Of a DNA stretch of 64,000 nt, positions 8,982 through 18,699 are shown one piece after another (the stretch's first letter is position 1; every line of letters begins with the position of its first letter). The notes below the pieces were generated by a model. The model had not been told where the DNA came from and did no database searches. It worked only from the letters and a program-made list of their open reading frames with translations. A program made the translations under genes and the position numbers. The stretch is taken from positions 3,410,001-3,474,000 of the forward strand of contig NZ_CP183948.1 of assembly GCF_052056485.1 (NCBI RefSeq), given 5' to 3'. Source of the stretch: Paenibacillus_AQ nitricinens. GTDB lineage: Bacteria > Bacillota > Bacilli > Paenibacillales > Paenibacillaceae.

Positions 8982-11147
8982 TTGGGTTTGTTAGATTATG
9001 TTAATCCATTACAGGGGACTAAGTCGGATTTCCGCTACTCACACGGCAATACGCTGCCGCTTACAGCGATGCCATTTGGCATGGCGGCTTGGAGCCCGCA
9101 AACCCATGAAGCAGGGGGGACCTGGTTCTTCCATCCGCACCATCGCCACCTGGAGGGTATACGACTAACTCACCAGCCCAGTCCTTGGATCGGAGATTAT
9201 GGACATCTGACACTGTTGCCGCAGACTGGACCGTTATTGCTCAGTCCTAGTTCGCGATCTTCTTCCTTTAAACCGGAAGAGATGCAAGTGTCCCCACACT
9301 ACTTCGGAGTGACTCTTCAGCGATATCGTACCCGACTGGAGCTGACCCCTACAGAGCGCTGTGCGGTGATTAGAATTACATACGCTAAGGGACAGCAGAA
9401 CAGGCTCATAATAACACCGCTAAAAGGCGAGTCTCAACTCACCTTTCAACCGGAGAAACGCAGGATCATCGGCTTTACAAGGGGGCATACCGCCGGGGTA
9501 CCCGATAATTTCGCGATGTATTTCGTCTTCCAATTCGACACAGACATTCTCATGGAGGATTCGGGAATCTTTGACGGGGAGTACCAACCTTTAGGGACGT
9601 ATGAAGGAACCGGCGATAAGCTGGGCGCATACGTAGAATTAAACATACCGGAATCCGGTGTAATAGAAGTGAAATGCGGCACTTCCTTTATTAGTGGGGA
9701 GCAAGCGCAATTGAATCTCGATCGGGAGGTTGGTGGGCACAGCTTCGGAGAGATTTTGAGCAAAGCAGAGGCAGGCTGGGAAGAACGGCTGAGCCGTATC
9801 GTTGTCGAAAGCGCGGATGAAGAGAACCTCCGTACCTTTTACAGCTGTATGTACCGGATCTGCCTGTTTCCTAGAACATGGCATGAATATAACGAGCAGG
9901 ACGAGCAAATTCATTACAGTCCTTTTAACGGCAGCATTTGCCGGGGTCCAATGTATTCAGATATCGGACTGTGGGATGTATACCGGACTAGCTTCCCGTT
10001 ATACAGTATCCTGTTTCCATCCTTGCTCGGTGAGATCATGCAGGCTTGGACATTAGCTTACGGTGAAAGCGGCTGGCTGCCAAAGTGGCTGTCACCAGGC
10101 GAACGCAGTGCCATGCCCGGCACTCTGATCGATGCGTCAGCTGCGGATGCCGTAGTTAAGGGCATCGGCGGCTTCGACGTAGAGCTACTATATGAAGGTT
10201 TGCTGAAGCATGCAGATCGTCCGGCTACAGACGAGAAGCTGGGTAGACGAGGGCTTGAATTGTATTTGCAGCACGGTTATCTGCCACATGATCGTTTCCA
10301 TGAAAGTGTAAGTAACACGCTGGATTATGTATACGGAGATTTCTGTATTGCTCAGGTTGCCAAAGCACTTGGCAAAATGGATGACTATGAGCGTTTTATG
10401 GCCCGGGCCCAGAATTATAAGCTGCTATTTGATCCGACGGTTGGGTTTATGAGAGGTCGCAACGAGGACGGTACTTGGCAGGAGGAATTTGATCCCCTAA
10501 CATGGGGTGATCCGTTCTGTGAAGGTGGGGCTTGGCAAGGGAGCTGGGCAGTTCCCCATGACTTCCCGGGATTATCCAGTCTGATGGGTGGCGAGGAAGC
10601 TTTTGTTCAGCGTCTGGACCAGTTAATGGCCGAGGAACCGATATTCAAAGTGGGTTCTTATGGCTTGGAAATTCATGAAATGTCAGAAATGGCCGCGGCC
10701 GATCTGGGGCAGTTTGCCATCAGCAATCAGCCCAGCTTCCATATACCTTATATTTTCGCCCGACTCGGGGCGTTGTCCAAAACACAGTACTGGGTTCGCA
10801 AAACCATGGCTAAACTGTTCAACAGTGGAATGGATGGGTTACCCGGTGACGAGGATAATGGCAGTATGGGTGCCTGGTATATTTGGAGCGCCATCGGCCT
10901 GTATCCATTAAGTCCCGGGATTCCCGAATATGTGCTGGGCAGCCCTCTATTTGATAAAGTAACGATCCAGCTTGAAAATGGGCGGCAATGGGTCATTAAA
11001 GCGGAAAACAACAGCTCCACCAATGTATACAGTAAATCGATTCACTGGAACAATGCGCTTTGGAATCACCATTCTTTGCCTCATGAAGATATTATGAAAG
11101 GCGGCGTCCTGAGCTTCAGTATGTTTTCGGGGTTAGCCCCAACATAA
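8982..11147 (+). CDS. GH92 alpha-mannosidase
   Basis: 721 residues. The N-terminal beta-sandwich begins YVNPLQGTKSDFRYSHGNTL, the start pattern of GH92 enzymes, and includes THQPSPWIGDYG. The catalytic (alpha/alpha)6 domain contains HIPYIFARLG and GLPGDEDNGSMGAWYIWSAIGLYP (Asp623-Asn626), the family's calcium and catalytic region. GH92 enzymes are calcium-dependent exo-alpha-mannosidases acting on alpha-1,2 and other mannose linkages. No signal peptide is visible, so it probably trims imported oligosaccharides. The start is TTG 8982 with AAGGAGT about 8 bases ahead. It follows GH42 and is closed by a terminator at 11159-11188. Confidence 0.88.
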   Translation: MGLLDYVNPLQGTKSDFRYSHGNTLPLTAMPFGMAAWSPQTHEAGGTWFFHPHHRHLEGIRLTHQPSPWIGDYGHLTLLPQTGPLLLSPSSRSSSFKPEEMQVSPHYFGVTLQRYRTRLELTPTERCAVIRITYAKGQQNRLIITPLKGESQLTFQPEKRRIIGFTRGHTAGVPDNFAMYFVFQFDTDILMEDSGIFDGEYQPLGTYEGTGDKLGAYVELNIPESGVIEVKCGTSFISGEQAQLNLDREVGGHSFGEILSKAEAGWEERLSRIVVESADEENLRTFYSCMYRICLFPRTWHEYNEQDEQIHYSPFNGSICRGPMYSDIGLWDVYRTSFPLYSILFPSLLGEIMQAWTLAYGESGWLPKWLSPGERSAMPGTLIDASAADAVVKGIGGFDVELLYEGLLKHADRPATDEKLGRRGLELYLQHGYLPHDRFHESVSNTLDYVYGDFCIAQVAKALGKMDDYERFMARAQNYKLLFDPTVGFMRGRNEDGTWQEEFDPLTWGDPFCEGGAWQGSWAVPHDFPGLSSLMGGEEAFVQRLDQLMAEEPIFKVGSYGLEIHEMSEMAAADLGQFAISNQPSFHIPYIFARLGALSKTQYWVRKTMAKLFNSGMDGLPGDEDNGSMGAWYIWSAIGLYPLSPGIPEYVLGSPLFDKVTIQLENGRQWVIKAENNSSTNVYSKSIHWNNALWNHHSLPHEDIMKGGVLSFSMFSGLAPT

Positions 11148-11158
11148 GAGCAATGCTA

Positions 11159-11188
11159 AGCAGTCCGGAACATTCCGGGCTGTTTTTA
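11159..11188 (+). terminator. Intrinsic terminator after GH92
   Basis: CAGTCCGG and CCGGGCTG arms with an AACATT loop run into TTTTTAT. Confidence 0.75.
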
Positions 11189-11299
11189 TATTTATAGATG
11201 GAGCATCTTGCTCTTTTTAGGCAAATGGTGAAATGGCAAACCATTTCGCAGCATTCCCGCCTGTTTTTTCAAAGGTAACATGTCTAAGATCGAAGAGAA

Positions 11300-11313
11300 T
11301 GAAAGCGCTTAAT
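11300..11313 (+). promoter_or_regulatory. Probable cre site before the foldase/S-layer enzyme pair
   Basis: TGAAAGCGCTTAAT matches TGNAANCGNWNNCW except at position 13. It lies 27 bases before the chosen start of the PpiC-like gene, inside the only untranslated stretch between the GH92 terminator and that gene. Binding by CcpA would repress both downstream genes on preferred sugars. Confidence 0.5.
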
Positions 11314-11340
11314 ATGAGTGCGGAGAGGAGGAATCAACTT

Positions 11341-12435
11341 ATGACTTTAAGACTTCATTCCAAAAGAAATCGACTTATCACTATTCTGTTCGCAATGATT
11401 GCAGGAAGCCTGCTGCTGATTGGCGCGATGAATGTGCAGGCTCCACAACAAGTAGAAGAACCACTTCTGACCCTTAACGGACAGGAGGTCACTGCAGCGG
11501 AGTTCAACTGGCATCTTCAAATGAATCGGGCACTGACTGCTGATTACTTCAAACAGACCTACGATGCCGACTACTCAGAGAAATTCTGGTCTACCGACTA
11601 TACCGGCGAAAAACCAATCCACAGGTGGATAAAAGAATCCCAGACGCAGCTACTGACGAAGCGGATGGAGTTGCAGCTTGCTCAAGAAGCAGGAGTGGTA
11701 TCGGATATCAGCTTTGAAGGTTTTCTAAAAGGAATGGGGCGTGAGAATCAACGGCGGAGTCAGGCGGTAGCGAATAAAGAAGTGGTGTATGGTCCTCTTC
11801 ATCTGGAAGCGCAGGCCTATTACAGTTATTACATGAGCGACCTTGAGGATGCCACGATTGAGGCAATGCGCAGCAACGGAGGTATCGTGATTTCAGATGA
11901 ACAGGTAAGGCTGGAATATGAAGCAAATCTAGCTGCTAAATATTCTCGGCCGGGAGCTATACGTCTTGAATGGGCGTCACTTCCTTTTGGTCCGGAAACA
12001 GAATACAAGGATCAGCAGGAGGCCTTGGAGAAAATGGAATTGCTCAGGGCAGCAGTAATAGCAGCAGAAATAAGATCAGACACTGGCATCCATCAGCAGG
12101 CAAAAGAGCTTGGTATAAACCTGGGCGAAGTCAAAATAACAAGTGCTTCACGACGAACAGCAGCTCTGGAAAATCCTAAGGCATTGCTTGCTGCAGATCA
12201 GCTTGCACCGGGACAGATTAGTGGCTTGTTTGCTGAAAATGGGGCCATTCATCTACTTTACTGTCTATCGGTAGAGGATGCAGGAGTTGAACCTTTCAAT
12301 CAAGTGAAGGATGCCATCACACTTCATTTGGCGCAGCAAAAATTTAGATCCATGGTGGACGATCAGTTAGGCAAAGTTATCGCAGAATGGAATTACCCGA
12401 TGGCCGAAAGACTCGCAAACCAAGCCAATCAATAA
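11341..12435 (+). CDS. Secreted or membrane-anchored PpiC/SurA-like peptidyl-prolyl isomerase
   Basis: 364 residues. An N-terminal hydrophobic segment (about 10-32) follows basic residues, giving a signal peptide or anchor; no lipobox Cys is present. Residues 40-75 (LTLNGQEVTAAEFNWHL) resemble the SurA-type chaperone N-terminus, and the C-terminal half (KAITLHLAQQKF-type ending, with PGQISGLFAENGAIHLL) resembles a parvulin domain. Such proteins help exported proteins fold outside the membrane. ATG 11341 is chosen for AGGAGG at 11326-11331. The stop lies 25 bases before the giant S-layer enzyme gene, so it may be a dedicated foldase for it. The parvulin match is weak in places. Confidence 0.65.
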   Translation: MTLRLHSKRNRLITILFAMIAGSLLLIGAMNVQAPQQVEEPLLTLNGQEVTAAEFNWHLQMNRALTADYFKQTYDADYSEKFWSTDYTGEKPIHRWIKESQTQLLTKRMELQLAQEAGVVSDISFEGFLKGMGRENQRRSQAVANKEVVYGPLHLEAQAYYSYYMSDLEDATIEAMRSNGGIVISDEQVRLEYEANLAAKYSRPGAIRLEWASLPFGPETEYKDQQEALEKMELLRAAVIAAEIRSDTGIHQQAKELGINLGEVKITSASRRTAALENPKALLAADQLAPGQISGLFAENGAIHLLYCLSVEDAGVEPFNQVKDAITLHLAQQKFRSMVDDQLGKVIAEWNYPMAERLANQANQ

Positions 12436-12460
12436 ATATTCAAGGGGGAATCCTACAACA

Positions 12461-15400
12461 ATGTTAAAAAAACTCGCAAAATCACTGCTAATGATAGTGC
12501 TGATCTTCACGGCAGTGTTCCCTGTAATGGGTGCTTCTGCCCATGCTGAAGAGACGTATGCCGATGATTTCTCTGCTCTGCCAGCAGCGGAGCTGCGTTC
12601 GGAGAATTGGCTGATTGACAGTAGCAATCCTCAATTCTTCGGCGGGGATGCTACGCGGTTGGTCAGGACATCCACGGATACTGGTTATACTGTTTATTCA
12701 TTAACAGGGATTCAGTCGTTTACGCTTCAGGCCTATTATTTCTCTGGCTCAACAGCCGTAATCAAGTTCTACGGATCGAGTGATGCGACAGCGTGGACGG
12801 AGATTCCGGCCATTAATGACAGTCCCACAGCAACTGGTTCTGGTTGGTATGGAACAGTATACACGCCCACAGGTGCACTTCCGAATGATATCAATTATCT
12901 CAAAATCGAGATCAGCGGCGACCTCGACACCTGGTTGATGCAGCTTGGACACCTTACACTCTCCAATGTATCACTTGCACCCCAAACGATTAACGATGAG
13001 CTTGATGACGTTTCACAGCTCTATGCATTTAGTACAAATTGGTCTTTAGATACGAGCAATCCCACTTTTTTTGGTGGAGATCATTCTCGTGCGGTGAGAA
13101 CAGCAGATTCGGTAGAATCACTTGTGTACCATTTGCATAATTTGCAGCATTTCATCATCCGTCTGCATTCCTTTGCCGGCTCTAGCGGAAGCATCAAGTT
13201 CTATGGGTCGGCGGATGCATCCTCGTGGACAGAGATTTCAGCGATACATGAAGCTCCACAGGCCACAGGAGATTCAGCTTGGACAGGGACGAATTATACC
13301 CCAGCCCAAGGGGTTCCTTCCGGTATTCATTATTTAAAAATCGAGCTCAGTGGCGATTCCGCCCCTTGGCTGATGCAGCTAGGTTCAGTCTCCATATCTA
13401 ACCAGTTGCCTGAAGGTGGAGGGAACAGCGGAGGAGACGGTGATTATTACGTCGATTCAATTGCGGGCAGCGACAGCAATGATGGAAAAACACCAGAGAC
13501 CGCCTGGAAGTCCTTCTCTGTAGTTAACCAGACTACCTTTGAGGCTGGAGACCGAATTTTATTAAAGAAGGGCGGAATCTGGAACGAACAATTATATCCT
13601 AAGGGTAGCGGAACAGACGATAAACCGATAACAATCACTGCCTATGGCAGCGGAAGTAAACCGACTATCAATGGTGGAGGCATTGCCGGAGCAGCTGTAT
13701 ACCTGCGCAACGCCTCAAACTGGAGCATCCAGGATTTGGAGGTCACTAACTATGCTTCCGAGAGAGGAACCGTTTACCGGGAAGGCATAATGGTGGAGAA
13801 CGCAAACGGAGGAACATTAAGAAATATCCGCATCCAGGATAACTATATACATGATGTATCAAGCAGCTTCCGTTATCCGACAGTTTCCGGTGCAGAAGGT
13901 GGTCCACATGCGTTCGGTGGAATCTCCGTATATGTGGGCGGAACGACGGGCACGGACAAATTTGATGGGGTATGGATCGAAGGTAACACGGTCAAACGAA
14001 TTGGACGGACAGGAATTGTGGTATGGGATCAGCGTTTCAACGGAGCCGACTATGCTACGGTCAATGTTACGATCCGCGGAAATTATGTCAAACAAGCAGA
14101 CAGCGACGGCATCCTCACCTTCGGTGCGGACGGAGCGTTAATTGAGCATAACATAGCAGAAGAAGGTGGCAACTACTCCGAAGAAGGCGAGTTTAACGGC
14201 TCAGCCGCAATCTGGCCGACCCGGGGCAAGAATAATATCGTGCAGTTTAATGAGTCCTTTAACACAAATAAACCAGAGGGAGATGGTCAGGGCTTCAATC
14301 TGGATATCGATACTATGGACAGTGTAGTTCAATATAATTACAGCCATGGCAATAAGGGCGGATTCATGCTTTTTGTCGATGCCCGTTTAACTCCAGGAGT
14401 GCTGACCGGCTCCTCTAACAATGTAGTCAGATACAACATCAGCCAGAATGATCTGACGCATACGTTTAATTTTGCAGGCGGGGTTACGCCGGATACGCAA
14501 ATCTATAACAATACGATCTATATCGGCACTGGGCAAAACACCAAAATAATCGACCATGAATGGGATGACGCAGGAAATATCAACGCTCCCTATACGTTCA
14601 GGAACAATTTGGTCTACAACCTTGGACAGGGGGGTTATAATCTGCCCGGGGTAAATGGCAGCTTCGACCACAACCTGTTGTATGGAAATCATCCAGTAAG
14701 CGAGCCGGAAAATACGAATTCCGTCACAGCGAATCCGCTCTTGGTTGCTCAGGGCAACGGAGGAATTGGCTGGAATACAGTGGACGGTTACAAGCTGAGA
14801 GAAGGTTCTCCTGCACTTGGTGCTGGTGCTATTATTGCAGGTAACGGCGGTCGGGACTATTGGGGAAACGCTGTTTCAGCAGAAAATCCACCGAATATCG
14901 GAGCCTATAATGGACCCGGACTTGATCCTGCCATACTGCCTGAAGCACCTGTAGATGATCTGCGATTATATTTTCAAGGCTTAAAAATTGCTCCTCATAT
15001 TACAGATGGTAGAAACGGAGGCCTATCCCTTCAACTTCAGTTTACAAACAGTTCTGGAGTAGACCCTCTGAGAATTAACAAAATTTCCTGGAAAATAGGA
15101 GAAGGAAGTGGCCAGATTAGCGGGAGTCAGCTGCAACTGGCCGAAATCGCTCCTAATAGCCGATTTACTTATCCAATTCCTTTGCCGGGATTCTCTGAAG
15201 GCGTTAAATATCCCCTAGAGTTGACTGTTGACCTTGAAGGCTATGAGTCAGTTCACCTCAAGCAAAACATAGATATTAACCGGATGCAGCATCAGACAGA
15301 TACAGGAACTCCCGCGCTGATTGATCTTGCAGACGGAACCCCTTTGCTGAGCGGGTATAACGGTGTGGATGATCTTAGCGGAACAGCACAACTACGCTGG

Positions 15401-17392
15401 GACGCGGATAACATCTATTTGACCGCCGACATCCGTGATGATGTATTCAACCATAACGCTTCCGGGATTAATATTTGGCAAAATGACAGTATTCAGTTCA
15501 GCCTTGCTCCCGGTGTACCGGGCGATAGCCAATCCTGGTATGAATATGGAATTTCGCAGACACCAGAGGGGCCACAAATTTACCGTTGGCTGTCTATGAA
15601 GGGAGCCGCTACCGGATTGTTGACCAAGGGAACACTAAGTGTAACCCGAAATGTAGCGACTAAGATTACCTCATATGCACTGGCACTGCCGTGGAGCGAA
15701 ATAAGTCCAATTCGAGGAGTGGGAGGCAATGTCTTGAGCTTCTCGATGTTGGTCAACGATAATGATGGTGCGGGCCGAAAAGGATATATTGAGTGGGGAT
15801 CAGGCATTGGCGCTGCGAAAGATGCGACACTCTTCCGTACCTTCCAGTTTATGAATGTCGAAGATGAGGAGGAGACGCAACCGAGTGATAATGCTGATTT
15901 AAGCCTTTTGAGTATAGAGGGTTCAGAAATTCCCGGGTTTGACCGTAACACACTTTCCTATACAATTAACGTGCCCTTTTCTAAAACAGCCGTGACTGTA
16001 ACAGGGATACCTTTAGATCCGAAAGCCAAATTAACAGTAACAGGCGGAAGTGAACTTAAGGTAGGAGAAAATAGAGTCGATATCAAAGTTACGGCTGCAA
16101 ACGAAACTACAACAAAAAGCTACATTTTGAATGTGGTACGGAGTGAAGACCGCGGGGGAACAGATACACCCGACAGTTCGTCCGGCAACAATAATGACGG
16201 GAACAATAGTAACAGTGGAAACAGTGGAGGGAAAATAGTTCATCCAGTGAATATAATCTCAGCCGGACGTATTCAGATTCAGGATTCACCTGATACTGAA
16301 GGAATGCGCCTTGTACAGCTTCCCACTGGAGAAATTAACAAAGCGATGAAGGGAGTGCAAGATGGTGCATTGGTACTTGAGCTTACTGCGGAGGAGGCCA
16401 TTGCCCGTAGTGTTACTTTTCAAGTGCCCGTTACCGAACTAAAAGAGAAGGTTACCTCCCTTAAAATAAAAGCAGGAGCCACCATCATAACGCTCCCTAT
16501 TGAGAAGATGGGTGGCAATATTCCGGAAGGTTCCAAGCAGGTGGAGCTATCCATTCATATTGTTGATCCTTCAACCCTTTCTGTTGCATTAAAAGAGAAA
16601 TGGCAAACGCATGCCGTGTACCGGATCTCCTTGATGGTAGACGGAAAGCAAATAGAAACACTAGGTCAATCTGCGGCAATGAAGGTCTCGTTTGGATATA
16701 AATTGAATCCTAGTGAAGCGCCGAATCAAGCCATCGTCTATTCTATTACCCGCGAAGGGCTGGCGGAAGTGGTCAAAAACTCCAAATACGTTTCAGGTAC
16801 AGGGAGCATCACGTTCACAACACGGAACTTCGGATTATACGCTGCGGCGAATGGAGATATACACTTCTCTGATATCAATTCGGACTTAGCTGTTATCCTA
16901 GAAGCATTGGCTTCCCGTGACCTGGTGCACGGCACAGGCGATGGCAAATATGAGCCTGCCCGCCAAATCACCAGAGCGGAGTTTGTTCAACTGCTGGTAT
17001 CGGCACTGGAGCTTCAGGCTGAGAACAGCAATACTTTCGAAGATGTGAGTCCAGACGCTTGGTATTCCCAAGCTGTCTCAACAGCTCAGGCACTAAAGCT
17101 GGTTAACGGACGCAGCGAAAGCTTATTTGGCGCAAAAGAACCGATTACTCGCCAAGAAATAGCTGTTATCTTATACCGCGCTCTGAGCTTAGTTTCACTT
17201 CAGCCGGATTATTCCAGCAAAACCGTAGTATTTGCTGATCAGAAGCAAATCGGAGCTTATGCCAGAGAAGCGGTTGAGCACCTGCAGCAGTCAGGAATTA
17301 TCAATGGATATTCCGACGGCACCTTCAGACCACTGAATCTGACCACCCGTGCGGAGGCTGCAGCTTTGATTTATAAAATTTTGGGATTGTAA
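12461..17392 (+). CDS. Giant secreted beta-helix polysaccharidase-like protein with CBM9 and three SLH domains
   Basis: 1643 residues. Signal peptide 1-29 (cleavage near ASAHAEE). Two tandem repeats of about 140 residues follow (about 45-170 and 187-312; both contain FFGGD, SIKFYGS/VIKFYGS and WLMQLG). Then a right-handed parallel beta-helix of the pectate-lyase superfamily (about 326-825, beginning YYVDSIAGSDSNDG), a beta domain, a CBM9-like module (about 950-1130, DADNIYLTADIRDD), a cadherin-like beta-sandwich (about 1145-1223), a Gly/Asn/Ser linker and three SLH domains (about 1467-1643) with TRAEF, TRQEIA and TRAEAA motifs. SLH domains bind pyruvylated cell-wall polymer, so the enzyme is displayed on the cell surface. 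Its substrate is unknown. It lies directly after the foldase gene. Confidence 0.85.
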   Translation: MLKKLAKSLLMIVLIFTAVFPVMGASAHAEETYADDFSALPAAELRSENWLIDSSNPQFFGGDATRLVRTSTDTGYTVYSLTGIQSFTLQAYYFSGSTAVIKFYGSSDATAWTEIPAINDSPTATGSGWYGTVYTPTGALPNDINYLKIEISGDLDTWLMQLGHLTLSNVSLAPQTINDELDDVSQLYAFSTNWSLDTSNPTFFGGDHSRAVRTADSVESLVYHLHNLQHFIIRLHSFAGSSGSIKFYGSADASSWTEISAIHEAPQATGDSAWTGTNYTPAQGVPSGIHYLKIELSGDSAPWLMQLGSVSISNQLPEGGGNSGGDGDYYVDSIAGSDSNDGKTPETAWKSFSVVNQTTFEAGDRILLKKGGIWNEQLYPKGSGTDDKPITITAYGSGSKPTINGGGIAGAAVYLRNASNWSIQDLEVTNYASERGTVYREGIMVENANGGTLRNIRIQDNYIHDVSSSFRYPTVSGAEGGPHAFGGISVYVGGTTGTDKFDGVWIEGNTVKRIGRTGIVVWDQRFNGADYATVNVTIRGNYVKQADSDGILTFGADGALIEHNIAEEGGNYSEEGEFNGSAAIWPTRGKNNIVQFNESFNTNKPEGDGQGFNLDIDTMDSVVQYNYSHGNKGGFMLFVDARLTPGVLTGSSNNVVRYNISQNDLTHTFNFAGGVTPDTQIYNNTIYIGTGQNTKIIDHEWDDAGNINAPYTFRNNLVYNLGQGGYNLPGVNGSFDHNLLYGNHPVSEPENTNSVTANPLLVAQGNGGIGWNTVDGYKLREGSPALGAGAIIAGNGGRDYWGNAVSAENPPNIGAYNGPGLDPAILPEAPVDDLRLYFQGLKIAPHITDGRNGGLSLQLQFTNSSGVDPLRINKISWKIGEGSGQISGSQLQLAEIAPNSRFTYPIPLPGFSEGVKYPLELTVDLEGYESVHLKQNIDINRMQHQTDTGTPALIDLADGTPLLSGYNGVDDLSGTAQLRWDADNIYLTADIRDDVFNHNASGINIWQNDSIQFSLAPGVPGDSQSWYEYGISQTPEGPQIYRWLSMKGAATGLLTKGTLSVTRNVATKITSYALALPWSEISPIRGVGGNVLSFSMLVNDNDGAGRKGYIEWGSGIGAAKDATLFRTFQFMNVEDEEETQPSDNADLSLLSIEGSEIPGFDRNTLSYTINVPFSKTAVTVTGIPLDPKAKLTVTGGSELKVGENRVDIKVTAANETTTKSYILNVVRSEDRGGTDTPDSSSGNNNDGNNSNSGNSGGKIVHPVNIISAGRIQIQDSPDTEGMRLVQLPTGEINKAMKGVQDGALVLELTAEEAIARSVTFQVPVTELKEKVTSLKIKAGATIITLPIEKMGGNIPEGSKQVELSIHIVDPSTLSVALKEKWQTHAVYRISLMVDGKQIETLGQSAAMKVSFGYKLNPSEAPNQAIVYSITREGLAEVVKNSKYVSGTGSITFTTRNFGLYAAANGDIHFSDINSDLAVILEALASRDLVHGTGDGKYEPARQITRAEFVQLLVSALELQAENSNTFEDVSPDAWYSQAVSTAQALKLVNGRSESLFGAKEPITRQEIAVILYRALSLVSLQPDYSSKTVVFADQKQIGAYAREAVEHLQQSGIINGYSDGTFRPLNLTTRAEAAALIYKILGL

Positions 17393-17399
17393 TCATCAC

Positions 17400-17440
17400 A
17401 AAAAAGCTTGAGCCAAGTGTATTTGGCTCAAGCTTTTTTT
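17400..17440. terminator. Bidirectional terminator
   Basis: A 16-bp arm beginning AAAAAGCTTGAGCCAA pairs with TTGGCTCAAGCTTTTT and is followed by more T residues. It separates the S-layer enzyme from the convergent methyltransferase gene. Confidence 0.9.
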
Positions 17441-17459
17441 CTTTTGTGAGTATAATATA

Positions 17460-18323
17460 TTATTTCTTCAGGTTGGCCACGCAACATATCTCATGTCCGC
17501 GACGTTCGCCTTGCCATTTGGCTAATAATGCCATTCGTTCTACAAATGGAGTATTCGGCCCATAGTAAGGATGCGCATCGATCAATACATCGGAAGCGGG
17601 AACCAGCTGCCGCGTGAATATCGAACTGATCTCAAATCCAGCCTGATTGAGTAAATCACGCACATTAGCCTCCGTGTAATGATACAGGTGATCGGGTTCA
17701 ATAAATAACGGTGATTCAGGTCCGTAGACTTCATTGGTTATTGAATGGCTATTGGGAATACTGAAATAAATTTTCCCTTGTGTTGTCAAAAGAGTACGAA
17801 TATCTTTCAAAAATGCAAATGGATCGGAAATATGCTCAAGCACATGCCAGAACACTACCGCATCATAACGAGGAAGATCAGGATTTTCAGCCGAGTCCGA
17901 GTCATCGTCTTGAGTTCTTTTCCATTCATCTTTAACCAAATCCACACCATATTTATATTTTGCATAGGCTCGAGACATTTGTGAGGGTTCAATGCCCATC
18001 GCTCTCCAGCCGCCATTTCCAGCCGCATGTAAAAATTCACCTGTTCCAGAGCCAATCTCTAGCAATGCTCCTTTTTCTGGACTGAACATTTCCAGCAGCA
18101 TTAAATTAAAGAGAGCATGATCTGAATAGGTAGCTTGAGCATATTTTTCACGCATTGCAATCCATTCTGTATTATAAATATCTGCGATTAAGCCGGTTGT
18201 ATCAATCTCTGCAATATTCGCTCTAAAGATAAGACCGCAGTTGCTACACCGCATCAACGTAAACGAATGATACTCATGGAATACCGTGATAGCTGGAACA
18301 GGACCACACAAAATACATTGCAT
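17460..18323 (-). CDS. Class I SAM-dependent methyltransferase with N-terminal zinc ribbon
   Basis: 287 residues. CxxC pairs (CILCG near residue 3 and CSNCG near residue 26) form a probable zinc ribbon. The methyltransferase core has motif I LLEIGSGTGEFL (about 87-98), an acidic motif II MGIEPS and YDAVVFWHVLEHISDP. This arrangement is typical of Methyltransf_23 proteins found near sugar and glycosyltransferase genes, where they may act on sugars or lipids; the substrate is unknown. ATG 18323 has GGAGGTG 8 bases ahead. It stands alone on the minus strand. Confidence 0.8.
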   Translation of the reverse strand: MQCILCGPVPAITVFHEYHSFTLMRCSNCGLIFRANIAEIDTTGLIADIYNTEWIAMREKYAQATYSDHALFNLMLLEMFSPEKGALLEIGSGTGEFLHAAGNGGWRAMGIEPSQMSRAYAKYKYGVDLVKDEWKRTQDDDSDSAENPDLPRYDAVVFWHVLEHISDPFAFLKDIRTLLTTQGKIYFSIPNSHSITNEVYGPESPLFIEPDHLYHYTEANVRDLLNQAGFEISSIFTRQLVPASDVLIDAHPYYGPNTPFVERMALLAKWQGERRGHEICCVANLKK

Positions 18324-18533
18324 ATAAAATACACCTCCGTTATTCGTTTCACATACTCCTCCCAGGCTACTAGCTTGGGGTTAGAGCATCATAGTTCAAT
18401 TGGAGTGCTTGGAGTGGGTTTTATTTCTTTCATTTTATTATCAATCTCGATAGAATATGCTAGTCTCACTAATCCTAGACAAGGTCAAACTTCAATAGAT
18501 TTATAGTATAGCTTTCTAGGAATTTAATATTAG

Positions 18534-18692
18534 GTGGCGCGGATATTGGGAATCCTTCCGTTGTCGTTGTGCTTGATTGTAAAGGATGAAGAAGCAAGCA
18601 CATTGTTACAATCCATGATTACGCCAAAAGATTGTTGGCTTCGGAAATGCCTGTTACTATTGGAATTAGAATCGTCTCATAGATTGGAGTGA
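18534..18692 (+). pseudogene. Possible remnant of a family 2 glycosyltransferase N-terminus
   Basis: A short open frame (GTG 18534 to TGA 18692) contains LPLSLCLIVKDEEASTLLQSM, which closely resembles the first strand and helix of GT2 enzymes (typically SLCMIVKNEE...L..CL.S). The downstream GT2 signature DTGSTD is absent and the frame stops just before the SDR gene. This is inference from one motif. The rest of the 18324-18699 interval shows no recognisable gene. Confidence 0.3.
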
Positions 18693-18699
18693 CAATGTT

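Noticed and set aside
12461..17392. SLH protein as an S-layer structural protein
   Set aside because: The beta-helix and CBM9-like parts argue for an enzyme displayed on the surface rather than an S-layer subunit.
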